Below, piece by piece: positions 11,250-22,895 of a stretch of DNA of 64,000 bases. Source of the stretch: Ligula intestinalis (Eukaryota; Platyhelminthes; Cestoda; Diphyllobothriidea; Diphyllobothriidae); assembly GCA_036362985.1 (NCBI GenBank), contig JAYGXS010000001.1, forward strand, positions 55,861,323 to 55,925,322. The letters run 5' to 3'. The notes under the pieces were generated by a model. It made no database searches. It saw nothing but the letters and a program-made list of their open reading frames with translations, and was not told the origin of the DNA. Within the stretch, counting starts at the first letter, position 1. Every line of letters begins with the position of its first letter. The translations under genes and the position numbers were made by a program.

Positions 11250-12584
11250 TTGGACGCTATTAAAGTTCTGAAATCCAATTGCACCATTTTGCGCAATCAT
11301 CACCGTCATCTCCAACCGGCTGTACTGAAGTCTTCACAGGAATGTAGAACTTCATCATCCGCCTTGTTGAGGCCAATAATCCTCCCGTCCCTTTGGAAAC
11401 TATCAAGGCTAAGTCGTTTCTTAAATTTGCTTAAGAAGTTCTGCCACCTGAATTTATCGAGCATGAAAGATTTTTTAAACATTTCACAAAACTATAAACA
11501 AGATATGGGTATTCAACTAGGCGAAGCATCGAGCGTAAGCCAAAATCTCGGAAACCTGGGATTCACACGCATCTTTCCAGGACACCGAGCCGCTGTGTTT
11601 TCCATTACACCATGCTACTTCAGTGGAACTTATAGTAAATTACATGTTAATGATGGGCAATTTATTGTTTTTTCACCTCCCGCGAAGCGGACAATGAATT
11701 TAGTAACACTGAAGCGTATTAGGCACGCAGGTGAAGGTTACTCTGCATATTCAAATCTCTTTCAGAAAGTCCTGCATTTGGAACCAAGATGAAAAGCATG
11801 AAGCTATTAGTTAATTAAGAGATCTATTCACCGAAGAATCAAGGCAAGGCCAAACCGAAGAAAAATAAGAATGTGTTCAGGTGCCACAAACAAGAGGATT
11901 CAACAATAGATATCAGCACTGAACTTGGACGAGTGTCAAATGTCAGCAAAAGTCCGGCAGGGCCGGGGCTCGATGCTGGCCAGGCTGACACACAACCCAC
12001 GCCACTAGCCATCGACGTTAGGAGGGTTCACAGTTGTAGTAATATAAGCAGTTCAGGGATCCATCCTCTGAAAGAACAAGTCACGGCTAAACCCAAGAAT
12101 AATAAGAAACTTTCCAAGTGCCAGAAACAGGATATTTTATCAAAAGATATGAGCATTGAACTTGAAGAAGAATCAAATGGCAGCAAAAAGCCAGCGGGAC
12201 CGGAGCTCAATCCTGGTCTATTGACCGAACAAACTGGCACGCGACCCACTGCACTTACACCTGATGTGGAGAAGACTCAGATATTTAGTACTTTAAGCAA
12301 TTCTATTAGTCAAGTACATGTTACTGATGGGCAAGGTCCATCAACACCACGCCAGATATTGGAGGCAGATGTGTACGTGAGTGTTCCACAGAAACGGAGT
12401 TAAAAAACTCAGACTGTGCATAAGCCATCGTTACATCATGAAAGGCCAATTTTTATCTTCCCCGAAGCACGGTATTACGGTAATATCGAGAGGTTCACCT
12501 GATATATCGCAAAATCTGATAATACATGGTCTTCCAGAATCCAAGGCCCAAAATTTTCACAGATCGGGGCTTGGCAGACCATAA
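11250..12584 (+). pseudogene. Unrecognised reading frames with internal repeats, possibly LINE ORF1
   Basis: Frames at 11,250-11,792, 11,873-12,403 and 12,381-12,584 hold related units. KCQKQDILSKDMSIELEEES resembles RCHKQEDSTIDISTELGRVS, followed by a shared Pro/Gly-rich linker (KPAGPELNPG versus SPAGPGLDAG). A third, more decayed unit near 11,490 reads YKQDMGIQLGEASSVSQN. The end contains NLIIHGLPESKAQ, which resembles the xxIIHGLPES start of the conserved ORF1p region in CR1-like LINEs. A (TAAA)n tail follows at about 12,590. I do not recognise the product with certainty. Confidence 0.4.
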
Positions 12585-13214
12585 GCACTTTAATAAATAA
12601 ATAAATTGTATATTTAAGGCCAAAGGGACCCTTTCATTACAAACTTAGTGCTATCGTGAGAAAAAGAAAATAAAAATAGTTCAGATTAACAACGAACTCT
12701 TAAAAAATAATTATCTGGGCAGTAAAAAATCCTACATCGGTCGATGAGTTCAGCGAGCCACCGATTTCCAAAACAATGCAGGAGAAAAAACTGCCTTAAT
12801 GGGTAGCAAGTTATAACGTGATGCAGTTTGATGGGATCCTGCTATTGAGGGTCCGGAATGCTGATTTTCATGTTAAAAATAATAAAGCAGTGAGATAGGA
12901 AGGGGTCATCAGGGACAACAGGAGAAGGCAGTGGAAGTCAAGGCAACATCTGAGAGATGCGACCCACCAGATTCCAGAATCCAAGAGCATCCAAGCGGTA
13001 ACCATCAGTAGCGATTTTGTAGATCACCGTATCCTGGGAACAGCTTCAAATGACACGAGGACCCTTTTTGAAATCTTACTCAAGAATCCACGAGCACCCG
13101 AGAGGTAACCATCAATAGCGATCACCGTAGACTGGGAATAGCTTCAAATGACAAGCAGACCCTTTTTGAAATCTACAAATTGTGTTTGGAAAGGAAACAG
13201 ACAGTAACGACTTT
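12585..13214. repeat. LINE tail and two-unit tandem repeat
   Basis: An A/T-rich tail at 12,588-12,625 ends with a GGCC/GGGACC hairpin-like motif. Two tandem units of about 100 bases lie at 12,978-13,083 and 13,084-13,178. Both begin AATCCA(A/C)GAGCA and both contain AGCTTCAAATGACA and GACCCTTTTTGAAATCT. They probably belong to the 3' UTR of the minus-strand LINE-A that starts just after. Confidence 0.6.
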
Positions 13215-14234
13215 ATTTCCTCCAAATTTAAATGCTTACTTAACTTGCCTTTGCAAATCGATAATGTAGTAGACAACCTTATTTCGAGTGCAAGATTATT
13301 CCAAATAAAAGAATATTTGGGGGAAAAAAACGAGAATATTTAGATGTGGAGCTACGGGGTGGTAAAATTATCATGAAATATTCACGAGTAGCGTAATGTC
13401 GGTCTACCGGAATGAGAGCGCTAATTTGTGGGAGATTAGGACTGTTTTTAACGCGAAAAAGAAAGCATATACCAGCTTCGAGTACTCTTACCCAAAGTAA
13501 TTTAATGTTCGCTAACAGATATCTATCTGTATAAGTAATACCAGACCCAGAAACAGGAAATATTTTACGAGTGAAAACTCGCTGAACCTTTTCAATCTTT
13601 CTACGGTCATTCTGGTTCATAAGGCCAAAAAGTGGACAGCAGAATTCTAGCATAGGGAGAACAAACATGCGGTATAATTTAAACTTCATTTCTGGAAGGA
13701 AAAAATTATGCGATATAAACCGGCCTTGGCAGAAATTCGATCTGCATGAGGCGATAATGCAAGCTTATTTGTGTAAGTTAGACCTTAATCCTTTATCGTA
13801 GATCGTTCTAATAGTGGAAGCTTTCTGGGATCAAAACATATGAAACTACATTTGGATGGAAAAAACTCCATCTGTCACGTGGCGTTCCAACTTGCGAGGG
13901 TACGCAAGTCTGCGTTAACTTTATCAACGCAAATACTGGCCATGTCCTTAAAAAATGAGTAAATACACTTAAGGTCATCAGCATAAAGGAAATTTTCCGA
14001 GTTATTTAGCACTGTAGAAATTTCATTTCTGGCAAGAATAAAAAGGACCGGACCTAAAACCGTGCCTTAAAAACGCCACTCGTGATCGGCTGAGGCATTG
14101 AGTAGCTATTGCCTACTAAGACCTTCTGGCTGCGGTTAGACAGGTAGGAAGCACTGAAATCGAGAAGAGGAGGCCTGATGCCTACGGCTTCTAATTTCAC
14201 TAAAAGACGCCTGTGCGGCACCTTGTCAAAAGCT
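13215..14234 (-). pseudogene. LINE-A reverse transcriptase, 3' half
   Basis: On the minus strand this runs from FDKVPHRRLLVKLEA through SYLSNRSQKVLVGNSYS, FLYADDLKCIYSF (catalytic YADD) and NADLRTLASWNA. It then continues into the C-terminal frame 13,279-13,689 with YRMFVLPMLEFCCPLFGLMN and KIEKVQRVFTRKIFP. Frameshifts and stops are present. The copy is 5'-truncated at 14,234, where LINE-B sequence begins. It belongs to the same family as 18,283-19,060, 22,896-25,150 and 28,440-31,370. Confidence 0.85.
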
Positions 14235-15184
14235 CATGAAGCTGAAGCCTCCGTATCATATTTTACCCTTTTGAACAAATTTACAAACCTTGAGAAGGTA
14301 GTTAATAGTCTGAGAGTGGATATGGAGGAGCTTAAAATTTTTTCTCTAGTTCTCCCTCGTGAGGAGAAACCGGCGATGTGTGAAATTGAGCTAGGAAACC
14401 CAACGTACGGAGAAACAAAATCCCTCGCCGAAGTGTCTCAGCAAAAAAATGATCCGGCAGCCAGGGTGCTTGACGGAATTGGTAGTCTGCCATGGACAGG
14501 GGAAACGGTCAACCCACTGGCTTCCAAGAGAACGAAGAAGCGCTCTCCAGCTCCCAAAAAAGGCCAACCAAGCACAAGTGCTAATATAAGTTGGCCGAGA
14601 TTGAGCACGAGCCAAACAAAAAGGGCACCTTCGCAGGCCGAAACGAACAGTAGCGCTGAACCTCGAAGCAAATCTGTCCTAACAAACCCTAGAGAAGCAG
14701 AAGAAGGCGACAGTCGTAAGGGAGTACCACTTGTATAAACTGCATAGTCATAAAAGGCATGACAGAAGGTACTTCCGATACCCCGAAATCAAGATTAGAA
14801 GAGGACAGAAAGTTATTTAAAGAATATCTGAAATTTCTCCTAAAGGGTAAGGAGAAAGTCGAAGTTCTGAAGGCATTCCGAATGGGCCGTATAACAGACT
14901 CAAAAGATGAACAACGCCAACCAAGACCGTTGAAGGTTGCTCTGAAGAGTGAGGCTGAGGTCCAGCCATTGTTAAGCAGGAAACCAATACTTAGATACTC
15001 ACAGCCGACGGTTTTTTTTCAGCGGGATTTTTCCCCCGCGGAGCGGGAGAAATGGAGATTGCTGAAAGTAGAACTCCACAGGAGATGCGAACTCGGCGAG
15101 AGCAATCTTCGAATTCTGAACGGGGAGATCGTCCATGTCCCGAGGTCACTCCTCTGGAGAAAGCCGATAACACTAACAGCCTAG
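14235..15184 (+). pseudogene. LINE-B ORF1 protein
   Basis: The first frame (up to 14,738) has a coiled-coil-like start (LLNKFTNLEKVVNSLRVDME) and a long Ser/Lys/Pro-rich linker. After a frame change, 14,759-15,184 gives IVIKGMTEG, LFKEYLKFLLKG, KAFRMGRI, RPLKVALKSE, FFQRDFSPAEREKWR and the end segment LGESNLRILNGEIVHVP. This is the standard ORF1p layout of CR1-like LINEs: an RNA-binding chaperone with a coiled coil and an RRM-like region beginning at the GMTE/GLPES motif. One frameshift separates the halves; otherwise it is well kept. Confidence 0.7.
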
Positions 15185-15288
15185 TTGGGATGGACAACAG
15201 TCCGTCTCCATCAGCACCGACAGTTCCCTGCATGCAATCTCACGCAAGAGGCAACCGCCTGCATAAAGTGGTGAATAAGTCTAAATTG

Positions 15289-18152
15289 AGCTTTATTTAC
15301 ACTAATGCCTAAAGTCTACCCTCAAAAATTGATGAACTCAAGGCAGTACTTTCGGAGCAGAAACCTGATGTAGTTGCCATACCGGAAACATGGCTAAAAG
15401 CAGAAATCGCAGATTCGGAGATTTCGATTCCAGCATACCAGCTTTTCCGCAAAGACCGCCAAAACCGACAAGGAGGTGGGGTTGTCGTGTATGTCAGAAC
15501 TGAAATCTCTGTTGTAGAAAGAGAACACACTCTAGCCCTGGAGTATGAGTCCGTCTGGTTAAAGATCAAGAAGGCGAATTCACAGAATCTTGAATTCTTG
15601 GCCGTTTACCGGCCACCAAACATTCTGAGTGGAGCCAACGACTCGCTTCTTGGTCTGGTGAAAGAAGCCGCTAGCCACCAGGAGGTTCTCATCGTTGGTG
15701 ACTTTAACGCCCCTGCAATTGAATGGAACAACCTGCCAGTTGAGGTGGCGTCAATTTCCTTTAGTTCCAAATAAATGGATCTCACGCTTGACCTGTCTCT
15801 AGTTCAGAACGTTAAAGGCATAACCAGATTTCGAGAAAACCAGTGAGCTACTTGTTTGGATCTCATTTTCCCGAAGGATTCATCTTACATAGATGAAGTG
15901 CATTCAAGTGCTCCGCTCGGTAAGAGTGATCATACGACGCTAATGTGGGATTACTCACTCCATACTCAACGGCTGAGGAAAACGGAGGACCAGCCGAACA
16001 TATGGAAGGCAGAGCTCAATTCAATGAAGAATGCACTATCGTCCGTGAATTGGGACTGCCTACTCAAGGGGGATCCGGAGGAGGATTGGAGATCACTCAA
16101 GAGGGTCGCATCAGATTAGCTTAAGCGCTTTTGTCCGGTCGAGGTACACAAGATGACTGGTCGTTCTGCCTAGTTGACGAGAGACCTTAACAAGCAACTG
16201 AAGAAGAAGAATAGGAAATGGAAGTGATTCAGGAAAACTGGGTCGCCAGTACACCTCGAGGAATTCCGATGCCAAAGAAATGCAGTAAAAAAATCAATTC
16301 GCCAGGTCAGGTAAAACTATGAATCAAGAATCCTCCAACAGGCCGAAGAAAAGCCCAAAATTCTATTCCGCTATATTAACAGTAGATTAAAAAACAAAGA
16401 TCCTCTCGCAGTACTCAAGAATGATGATGGCGGAGAAGTCGTTGAGAATGACGAGAAAGCCGAGTTCTGTAGCCGGTTCTTTGCCTCGGTATTCACTAGG
16501 GAAACTCAGCTTCATTTTGATAATGCCAACAGTGCTGTTGCAAACGCCGGTCCAGCACTTCATTCTCTACTATTTCCAACATCTTTAGTTGAAAGGGAGC
16601 TGCAGATCCTCAAAGAAGTAAAGTCATCCGGTCCAGACAATAACCAGCCAAGTTCTTGAAAGAATTGGCAAGCGAACTCTCAGAGCTCCTAGCACATATC
16701 TTTCGTTCTTCATTTGAACTAGGAAAACTGCCACCTGAATGGAAAATGGCAAATATTTACCCGATATACAAGGGCGGAGCCCGAACGAAGGTCAACAATT
16801 ACCGGCCCGTCAGCCTAACTTGCATTTGCTGTAAGGTGATGGAAACGATAATTAAGAAGACGACAATGGAGTTCTTGGAGGAGATCAACCTACTGTCAGG
16901 GCTCCAACACGGCTCCAGAAAGAACCATTCTTGCCTTTCCAGCCTTCTACTCTCCACTGAGCAGTGGACTCGCGCACTAGATGAAGATGGTAAGGTTGAA
17001 GTCATCGATACGGACTTCAAGGAGGCATTCGACAGCGTCCCATATAAGCGTCTAATGTATAAATTGTCAGAAATTAGCATAAGGGGAAACCTGCTGGCAT
17101 GGATCACAGATTTTCTCACAGGGCGATCGCAAACCGTGTGCATCGGTGACTCAAAGTCAAACCCTACATCTGTTCTGAGTGGCGTCCCCCAAGGCTCTGT
17201 CTTAGGGCCACTGCTCTTCCTTATCTATATCAACAACTGCGTCAACGACCTGGGTTGCAGCGCTATCATGTTTGCCGACGACGTCAAACTCTGAGGAGCC
17301 ATCAGGTGTGACGCCGATAGGAAAGCGCTTCAAGAGAGCCTCAATCGACTTAGCTGCTGGTCTGCTCGTTGGCTTTTAAACTTCAACATTAGTAAGTGTG
17401 TGGTTTTAAGACTCCGTACTAGAAGGACTGATGAGGAGAACGATTCCTTCCAATACCTCCTCGATGGGTACCCGCTTTCAAATGTGAACGAACAAAAGGA
17501 TCTCGGTGTTCTTATAAATTCCTCACTTAAACCATCTACTCAGTGTGCAAAGGCAGCTAAACGCGCGACACAGGTGCTGTTTGCGATTAGGCGGGGATTC
17601 GTCAACATTGACAAGGAGCTCTTCAGGAAAACCTACGGAGCATTTGTACGGTCCCACTTGGAGTATGCTGTCCAGGCCTGGCGTCCGTGGTTCAAGAAGG
17701 ATTACCTGCACCTGGAACGAGTGCAGGCGAGGGCTACGAAGATGGTCAAGAATCTTGGTCATCTGCCTTATGAAGACAGACTGACCGAACATGATCTTTT
17801 CCCTCTCAATTATAGGCAACTCCGCGGGGACCTCATACAAACCTACCGAATTTTAAGAGGCCAAGACTGCGCCCTAGAATTTGATGATTTCTTCGAATTG
17901 GCTCGGACTGACCATCTGCGAGGTCATCCTTTTAAACTACAGAGGAAACCGGCCCGTATCGACGTTCGACGAAATGCCTTCTCTCAGAGGGTCATTGAAG
18001 CGTGGAACGGACTCCCGGAAGATGTGGTCCTCTCAGATACTATTGACATTTTTAAACATAAACTTGATTCTCATTTGCTGAGAAACTGTGGCAGATATAA
18101 TGAACAAAGTGTCAGTAGCAGCACCTTGCAACTGGCTCACACTTATCGCTGA
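15289..18152 (+). pseudogene. LINE-B ORF2: endonuclease and reverse transcriptase
   Basis: The endonuclease starts FIYTNA-stop-SLPSKIDELK, where the normal Q is a TAA at 15,310. It goes on with DVVAIPETWL, RQNRQGGGVVVYV, VGDFNAPAIEW and PLGKSDHTTLMWDY. The RT carries PPEWKMANIYPIYKGG, NNYRPVSLTCICCKVME, VSGVPQGSVLGP (SGVPQGSVLGPLLFL) and MFADDVKL followed by TGA at 17,292 in place of the usual Trp. The C-terminal 250-codon frame 17,400-18,152 is intact (VRSHLEYAVQAWRPW, YRQLRGDLIQTYRI). There are roughly eight stops or shifts in all. Confidence 0.9.
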
Positions 18153-18282
18153 TGTTAAGCCTACATTTGTACATTTGTATTATGTACTATTGTTACGGTG
18201 GACCTATTATGCGATTTTGGTTATGAATAGGGAGCTCAAGGGCGAAATCCTTCTTCCCTTAATAAAGTGACTCAAAGTGACT

Positions 18283-19060
18283 TAACCTTATTTCGAGTGG
18301 AATATTGTTCCAAATAAAAGAATATTTGGAGGTAAAAAACGAGAATATTTAGATGTGGAGCTATGGGGTGGTAAAATTATCATGGAGGAGTTATGAGTGG
18401 CGTAATGTCGGTTAACCGCAGTGAGAGCGTTAATTTGTGGGAGATTAGCACTATTGTTAACGCGAAACAGAAAACATTTACCAGCTTCGAGTCTTCTTAC
18501 CCAAAGAAATTTAATGTTCGCTAAATGACATCTATCTGTGGAAGAAATACTATACCCAGAAACAGGAAATATTTTACGAGTGAAAACTCGCTGAACCTTA
18601 CAATCTTACTACGGTCATGCTGGGTCATGAGACCAAAAAGCGGACAGCAGTATTCTAGTATAGGGAGAACAAACATGCGGTATAGTTTTAACTTCATTTC
18701 TGGAAGGAAAAAATTATGCGATATAAACCCACATATCTGTGCGGCCTTGGCAGAAATTCGATCTGCATGAGGTGATAATGCAAGCTTATTCGTGTAAGTA
18801 AGACAGAAAATGCTTTATCGTAGATCTTTCTAACAGTGGAATTTTTTGGAAGATAATGGGTCCAGGAAGCCTTGCGGGACCAAAACTCATGAAACTACAT
18901 TTAGAAGGAGAAAACTCCATCTGCCAAGTGGCGCTACAACTTGCGAGTGTGCGCAAGTCTGCGGTAACTTGATCAATGTAACTTCTGGCCGTGTCCTTAT
19001 AAAATGAGTAAGTACACTTAAGGTCACCAGCATCAAGGAAATTTTCGGAATTATTCAGCA
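18283..19060 (-). pseudogene. LINE-A reverse transcriptase C-terminal fragment
   Basis: Minus-strand reading gives NNSENFLDAGDLKCTYSF (YADD decayed to DAGD), ADLRTLASCSATWQMEFSPS, PIIFQKIPLLERSTIK, then in other frames MFVLPILEYCCPLFGL-like sequence. It is the same family as 13,215-14,234. At 19,060 it is joined in frame to a Penelope-type fragment. At 18,283 it is cut by the 3' end of the LINE-B. Confidence 0.8.
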
Positions 19061-19304
19061 CGTGCCGTTCGCGTCCCGTCTTATTACTTGTTCGTGCCAT
19101 TATTCGTGTGTTCGAGAAGTCGAATTCATGGCCTTCTTCCAGATTGTGGGTAGCAAACTGGGACTGAGGGTCACTTTTCCGTACTGCCAGTTTGTGTTCC
19201 GTTATTCGAGAGCTAAGTCGTCGCCCGGTCTGCCCTGTATAATGGCAAGAACAGTCTGATTGTGTCGGTATGAAAATTGGATATTGGATCCCCATAATGA
19301 ACAA
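19061..19304 (-). pseudogene. Penelope-like GIY-YIG endonuclease fragment, fused in frame to LINE-A
   Basis: The minus-strand 172-codon frame 18,786-19,304 begins with CSCHYTGQTGRRLSSRITEH, then FATHNLEEGHEFDF and MARTSNKTGRE. This is the GIY-YIG nuclease core of Penelope-like elements (Y.GQTGRxLxxRIxEH, then H...GHxFDF). After GRE the frame continues directly into LINE-A residues HVLNNSENF. The fusion is a junction of two transposon fragments and there is no sign that it is expressed. The N-terminal RT of the Penelope element is absent. Confidence 0.78.
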
Positions 19305-20149
19305 ATATAGGAATAGATTTGGATCGAGCTGACTAAAGAAATGGCAATACGTTGTCTTACTGCGAAAGAATAAAAAAAAGTTTGGGATGGCGATGGCGAT
19401 GCAGCATTTTGTATAGATAAAAAATAAAAATAATCAAGTTTAGGTGTAAAGCACATCTTCGGCGCCGTCAAAAACGAAACCATAGCAAGCACCGTGGTTA
19501 AATGCATACCAATCGACCTCTTGTTCTCATTGAGCAATTACGAAACGAAAAAACCAACGCAGACTTAATTTCTTCAGTCTGTAATTTAACTGGTCTATGC
19601 TAGAAAGGCTTTAGTTATGCTTTTGTAATGTGCTGAATTGGCTAAAAACGCAGAATAGGTTCTGGTTATATAAAATGTGTAATTCATCGAGTTGTAAGTA
19701 TCATCTTCACACACCGACTTTAAGTTTTCGTTTAAGACTATATCTGTGGGTAGGTATACATAAGGTGCGTTCACGCGCTACCTTTAATTCCAAAGCCTGG
19801 CAGAATAAATCATACCTTATACTAAAAAATAGATTATCGAACTGAGAGCCTGGGCCGTGGTTCCTTAAATCCAATTTAAGGTCAGTCCTTAGGGTGGCTA
19901 CATGTGCTAGCGGGAACAGATTCAATTACCAACCGAAACGCAAAAGAAAGCCGCATCAACCATGGCTAACCAATTTTTAATGTGGCTTGAGAGTTCAAGG
20001 TGGTGAAAGGGAGCACGTACAACCAACTAGGTTGCTTTTTTACTCCTTTTCAGTACCTGCAAGTAACTAACACATATGGTTTAACAGTCCGATAGGCGGG
20101 AGAATTGTTCGGCCAACGTTAAGATTTGAAGTCTTCAGTCTTTGTTCAG
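19305..20149. repeat. Unassigned, with a dispersed repeat end
   Basis: No gene is seen. At 19,440-19,480 lies GTAAAGCACATCTTCGGCGC followed by CGTCAAAAAC, which recurs at 59,988-60,022 next to AT-rich tracts in both places. It reads as the 3' end of a minus-strand repeat family with an AT-rich tail. Confidence 0.5.
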
Positions 20150-21204
20150 AACTCGGACCCACCCTCTTTCTCTTGTTCGTTACTGATTGTGTACAGGAAT
20201 TGGACTGCGAGTAAGCCATGTTTGCAGATTATGTAAAAATATGGAAGTTCATCAAGTGCGCTGCCGATGAAGATAACTTCCAGGAAAATCTTTTTCAATT
20301 AAACGATTGGTAGCATACATGGCTTCTGTCCTTTAATTCGAACAAATGCACTCTGCTGCGCCTGGAAAATCGAAATTCAGTCCCTGATGCGCGACCCTAC
20401 CATCTAAATGGAATCCCACTGAAATAAACAGAAATGCAGTAAGATCTCGGCATCTGGATGACAGACAACCTTAAACCTTCTAACCAATGTTGTGAGGCCA
20501 CTAAAACTGCAACTTTAATGTTGTACGCCATCAAGCGGGCATTAAAGATTTGATGAAGATTGTTTCTCGAAAATTTTCGGTACCTTCATAAGGCCACACA
20601 TTCAATACGCGATTCGAGCCTGCAGACCGTGGATGTGGCAGGATTATAACGTACTTCAGAGGGTCCAGTGGCAGGCAAAAAAATTAGTAAGAGGCAAAGG
20701 TTCACTACCATATGAGATCCGCTTTGTAACCTTAATCTCTATCCTTTGAGTTATAGGCAGTTACGTGGAGATTTGATACAAATTTTTCGTATTGTGCGTG
20801 GCTTTGACTGCGCTCTCATGTGCGATGACTTTCTCCAACTCGCCAATGCAACTTTTCTCCGGGGACATCCATTCAAACTGTATGTACCCCAAGGACGATC
20901 GGATGTGAGGCAGCATTTTTCTCTAATCTGGTCGTGGACCCGTGGAATAACTTTCCCGAGGCAACTGTCATGCCCCAATCTGTAAAGACATTCAAACCTC
21001 GACTTGATATACACATGCTACAACACAACGTGAACTATGTGACAAATTAAACTTGAAACACCACTGTACCATTTTCCATATTTTCGTCACTGAAAACTTG
21101 TTAACATTGTTTATAATTCTTGAGATTTGATGTGACAAATAGGAAGTTCAAAGGCGCAAGCCTATGTTTCCCTCAAATATACTGACTGACTGACTGACTG
21201 ACTT
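20150..21204 (+). pseudogene. LINE-B reverse transcriptase 3' part with (ACTG)n tail
   Basis: The plus strand reads LGPTLFLLFVTDC, MFADYVKIWKFIK (FADD changed to FADY), TWLLSFNSNKCTLLRL, LGIWMTDNLKPSNQCC, and YRQLRGDLIQIFRIVRG in the open frame 20,746-20,985. It ends in five tandem ACTG units at about 21,180-21,203, a typical LINE tail. Many stops are present. It is the closest relative in this window of the split copy at 1,190/10,101. Confidence 0.82.
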
Positions 21205-21683
21205 CTCCGTTTTCATAGACGAATATGATCTCTACCGTCAAGATCCATTAATAAGCGTGGTGGTGGTTGTCTTCTCTATATTAGAACGTCATTTAGGCAC
21301 TTTCTGTTTTATCTCAATAACATGTCCTTCTCTGGAAATTACTACTTCGCTTCTATTATCCTGTCGCCCCGGCAAAAGGCGATTATCTGATGTGTATATA
21401 ATCCTCCCCTACTCTTCATCTGAAGATGTGAATCTTTGTGAAATACTCAAGCTTATTTCAGAGTCCGTTTTGGAAGTTAAAATTATTGCTGGAGATTTTT
21501 ATTTTCCCGAAATCGACTGGCCTTCAAACTATTGTCGACTCAAATTTAAGGCTTATCTAGATATCATTAATTTTTCTAACTGGTCTCAACTGGTCCGCTC
21601 CCTAACAATACAGAATCATATCCTAGATCTGATTTTTACAAATGGTATTGCTCCTCTCTTCGTTGATTTTAAGCAGGACATTT
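21205..21683 (+). pseudogene. LINE-A endonuclease part
   Basis: Frame 21,257-21,685 holds EVKIIAGDFYFPEIDWP, LVRSLTIQNHILDLIFTNG and FVDFKQDI, the C-terminal half of the EEP endonuclease. It is collinear with IIGDLNLPDID and ILDLIFTNGVHLLFMNF of the minus-strand copy at 30,522-31,127. It is interrupted at 21,684 by another LINE, and its continuation SDHTLIHGC starts at about 22,896. Confidence 0.82.
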
Positions 21684-22895
21684 GAAAAAGAAGAAGAACA
21701 AGAAGAAGAAGAAGAAGAAGAATAGTGCTATATGGAGGGTTTTAAAACCCTGAACTTTCAGCAAAAATGGCTCCATTCACGGAGGGCAAAGGATCAGGTA
21801 AATAAGGGGTCATGTTAAAAGGTAAAAGGTCATGTAATACTCACAATTTAAGATTTACACGGTATCCACATGAACTAAGGAGACAGATTGGCTTTCAACT
21901 TCTCAATTTCCGCTTCTTCACAGGCGAGGTAGTGTGCTAGGAATGGGAGTACCGAGTGCTGATATGCTGATGTGCGTCAAGACATATGACGGAAACCTCG
22001 ACGCATGGGACGGGAAGACTTCGCAGTCATTTGTTCAGCGTAAAATGGGTGAGCAACTTCATTAAGTATGTGATCAGAAAATTGTTTGACCGTTTTAAAG
22101 TGGCGCTGCATTATAGTGTCAGCTAAAAGAAGATAAGAAATACCGGCAGCTGAAGAGAGCATTCGGAGGCTACGTTTCAAAATGACTAGGTCTTTTTAAA
22201 GAAAGGCAGGGAAAATAACCGGAGGGCAGTTACGAATAAGGGGGAGAATACAGGCATCTATAAAACGACAGATTAGGGCTTGCGGTGTGTGATATGAACG
22301 CAAGTGGCGAGCATAATATAAAAGTTTACGGATTTTGATAAAAAGGCCTTCCATATGAAGAGAAAATGTAAGGTTGGATTACAGTGTAACACCAAGGTAT
22401 CGAAAAGAGGAAACTTCGGTGGGCAAAATGTCGGTAGTTTCGGCACTGGGAGAGGGTCACAGTCGAAAAATACACTAGACTGACTTTTTCTCCTTACCTA
22501 GAAGGCCATTTGCTGACGACCATGTTGAGACCTGCCTAGGCCATCCTTCAGTATTTGGAGATGTGACTGACTTTTCAGGGGATGGCCAACAACCATATCA
22601 TCAGCATATTTAACAAACAAGCATTCGTTTGGCGATCGTAGGTCGTCAGTGCGGAGAGAGAAGAAATGAGGGGATAATATAGCCCCTTAAAGAACTCCAC
22701 AGTTGTTGGGAAGGACCATGGATTTTCGCTTTCCGAACTGAACGAAATGAGTGCGGGAAGTGAAATATTCCCCGAGCCAAGAAACAGTCAAGCCGGGAGA
22801 GCCGCATGCAGAGGTTTTGGTAAGAAGTAGATGGCGCGGGATCGTATTAAAGGCTAAAGAGATGTCAAGAAAAGCACAGCCATATGCTTGGCAGC
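21684..22895 (-). mobile_element. LINE of another type, 5'-truncated, with (GAA)n tail, nested in LINE-A
   Basis: The 3' tail is the (GAA)n run at 21,687-21,722 (TTC on the coding strand). The minus strand reads GCAFLDISLAFNTIPRHLLL, YFTSRTHFVQFGKRKS, then FVKYADDMVVGHPLKS with catalytic YADD at about 22,595-22,610, then a decayed C-terminal part ending MTAKSSRPMRRGFRH. The palm motif wording differs from both LINE-A and LINE-B, so this is a separate clade. It splits the LINE-A endonuclease between DFKQDI and SDHTLI. Confidence 0.75.

Larger units (their letters stand above)
14235..18282 (+). mobile_element. LINE-B retrotransposon, near full length
   Basis: It has two ORFs in the usual CR1-like order and a 3' end made of repeats of the type ACTCAAAGTG (about 18,262-18,282). 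It lies between two minus-strand LINE-A fragments (13,215-14,234 and 18,283-19,060). Those fragments overlap in content, so they are two copies and not one split copy. Its 3' end joins the right-hand LINE-A fragment abruptly, which suggests it inserted there. Confidence 0.85.

Noticed and set aside
13215..19060. One LINE-A copy split by the LINE-B at 14,235-18,282
   Set aside because: The two flanking LINE-A fragments cover the same part of the element, so they are separate copies and not two halves.
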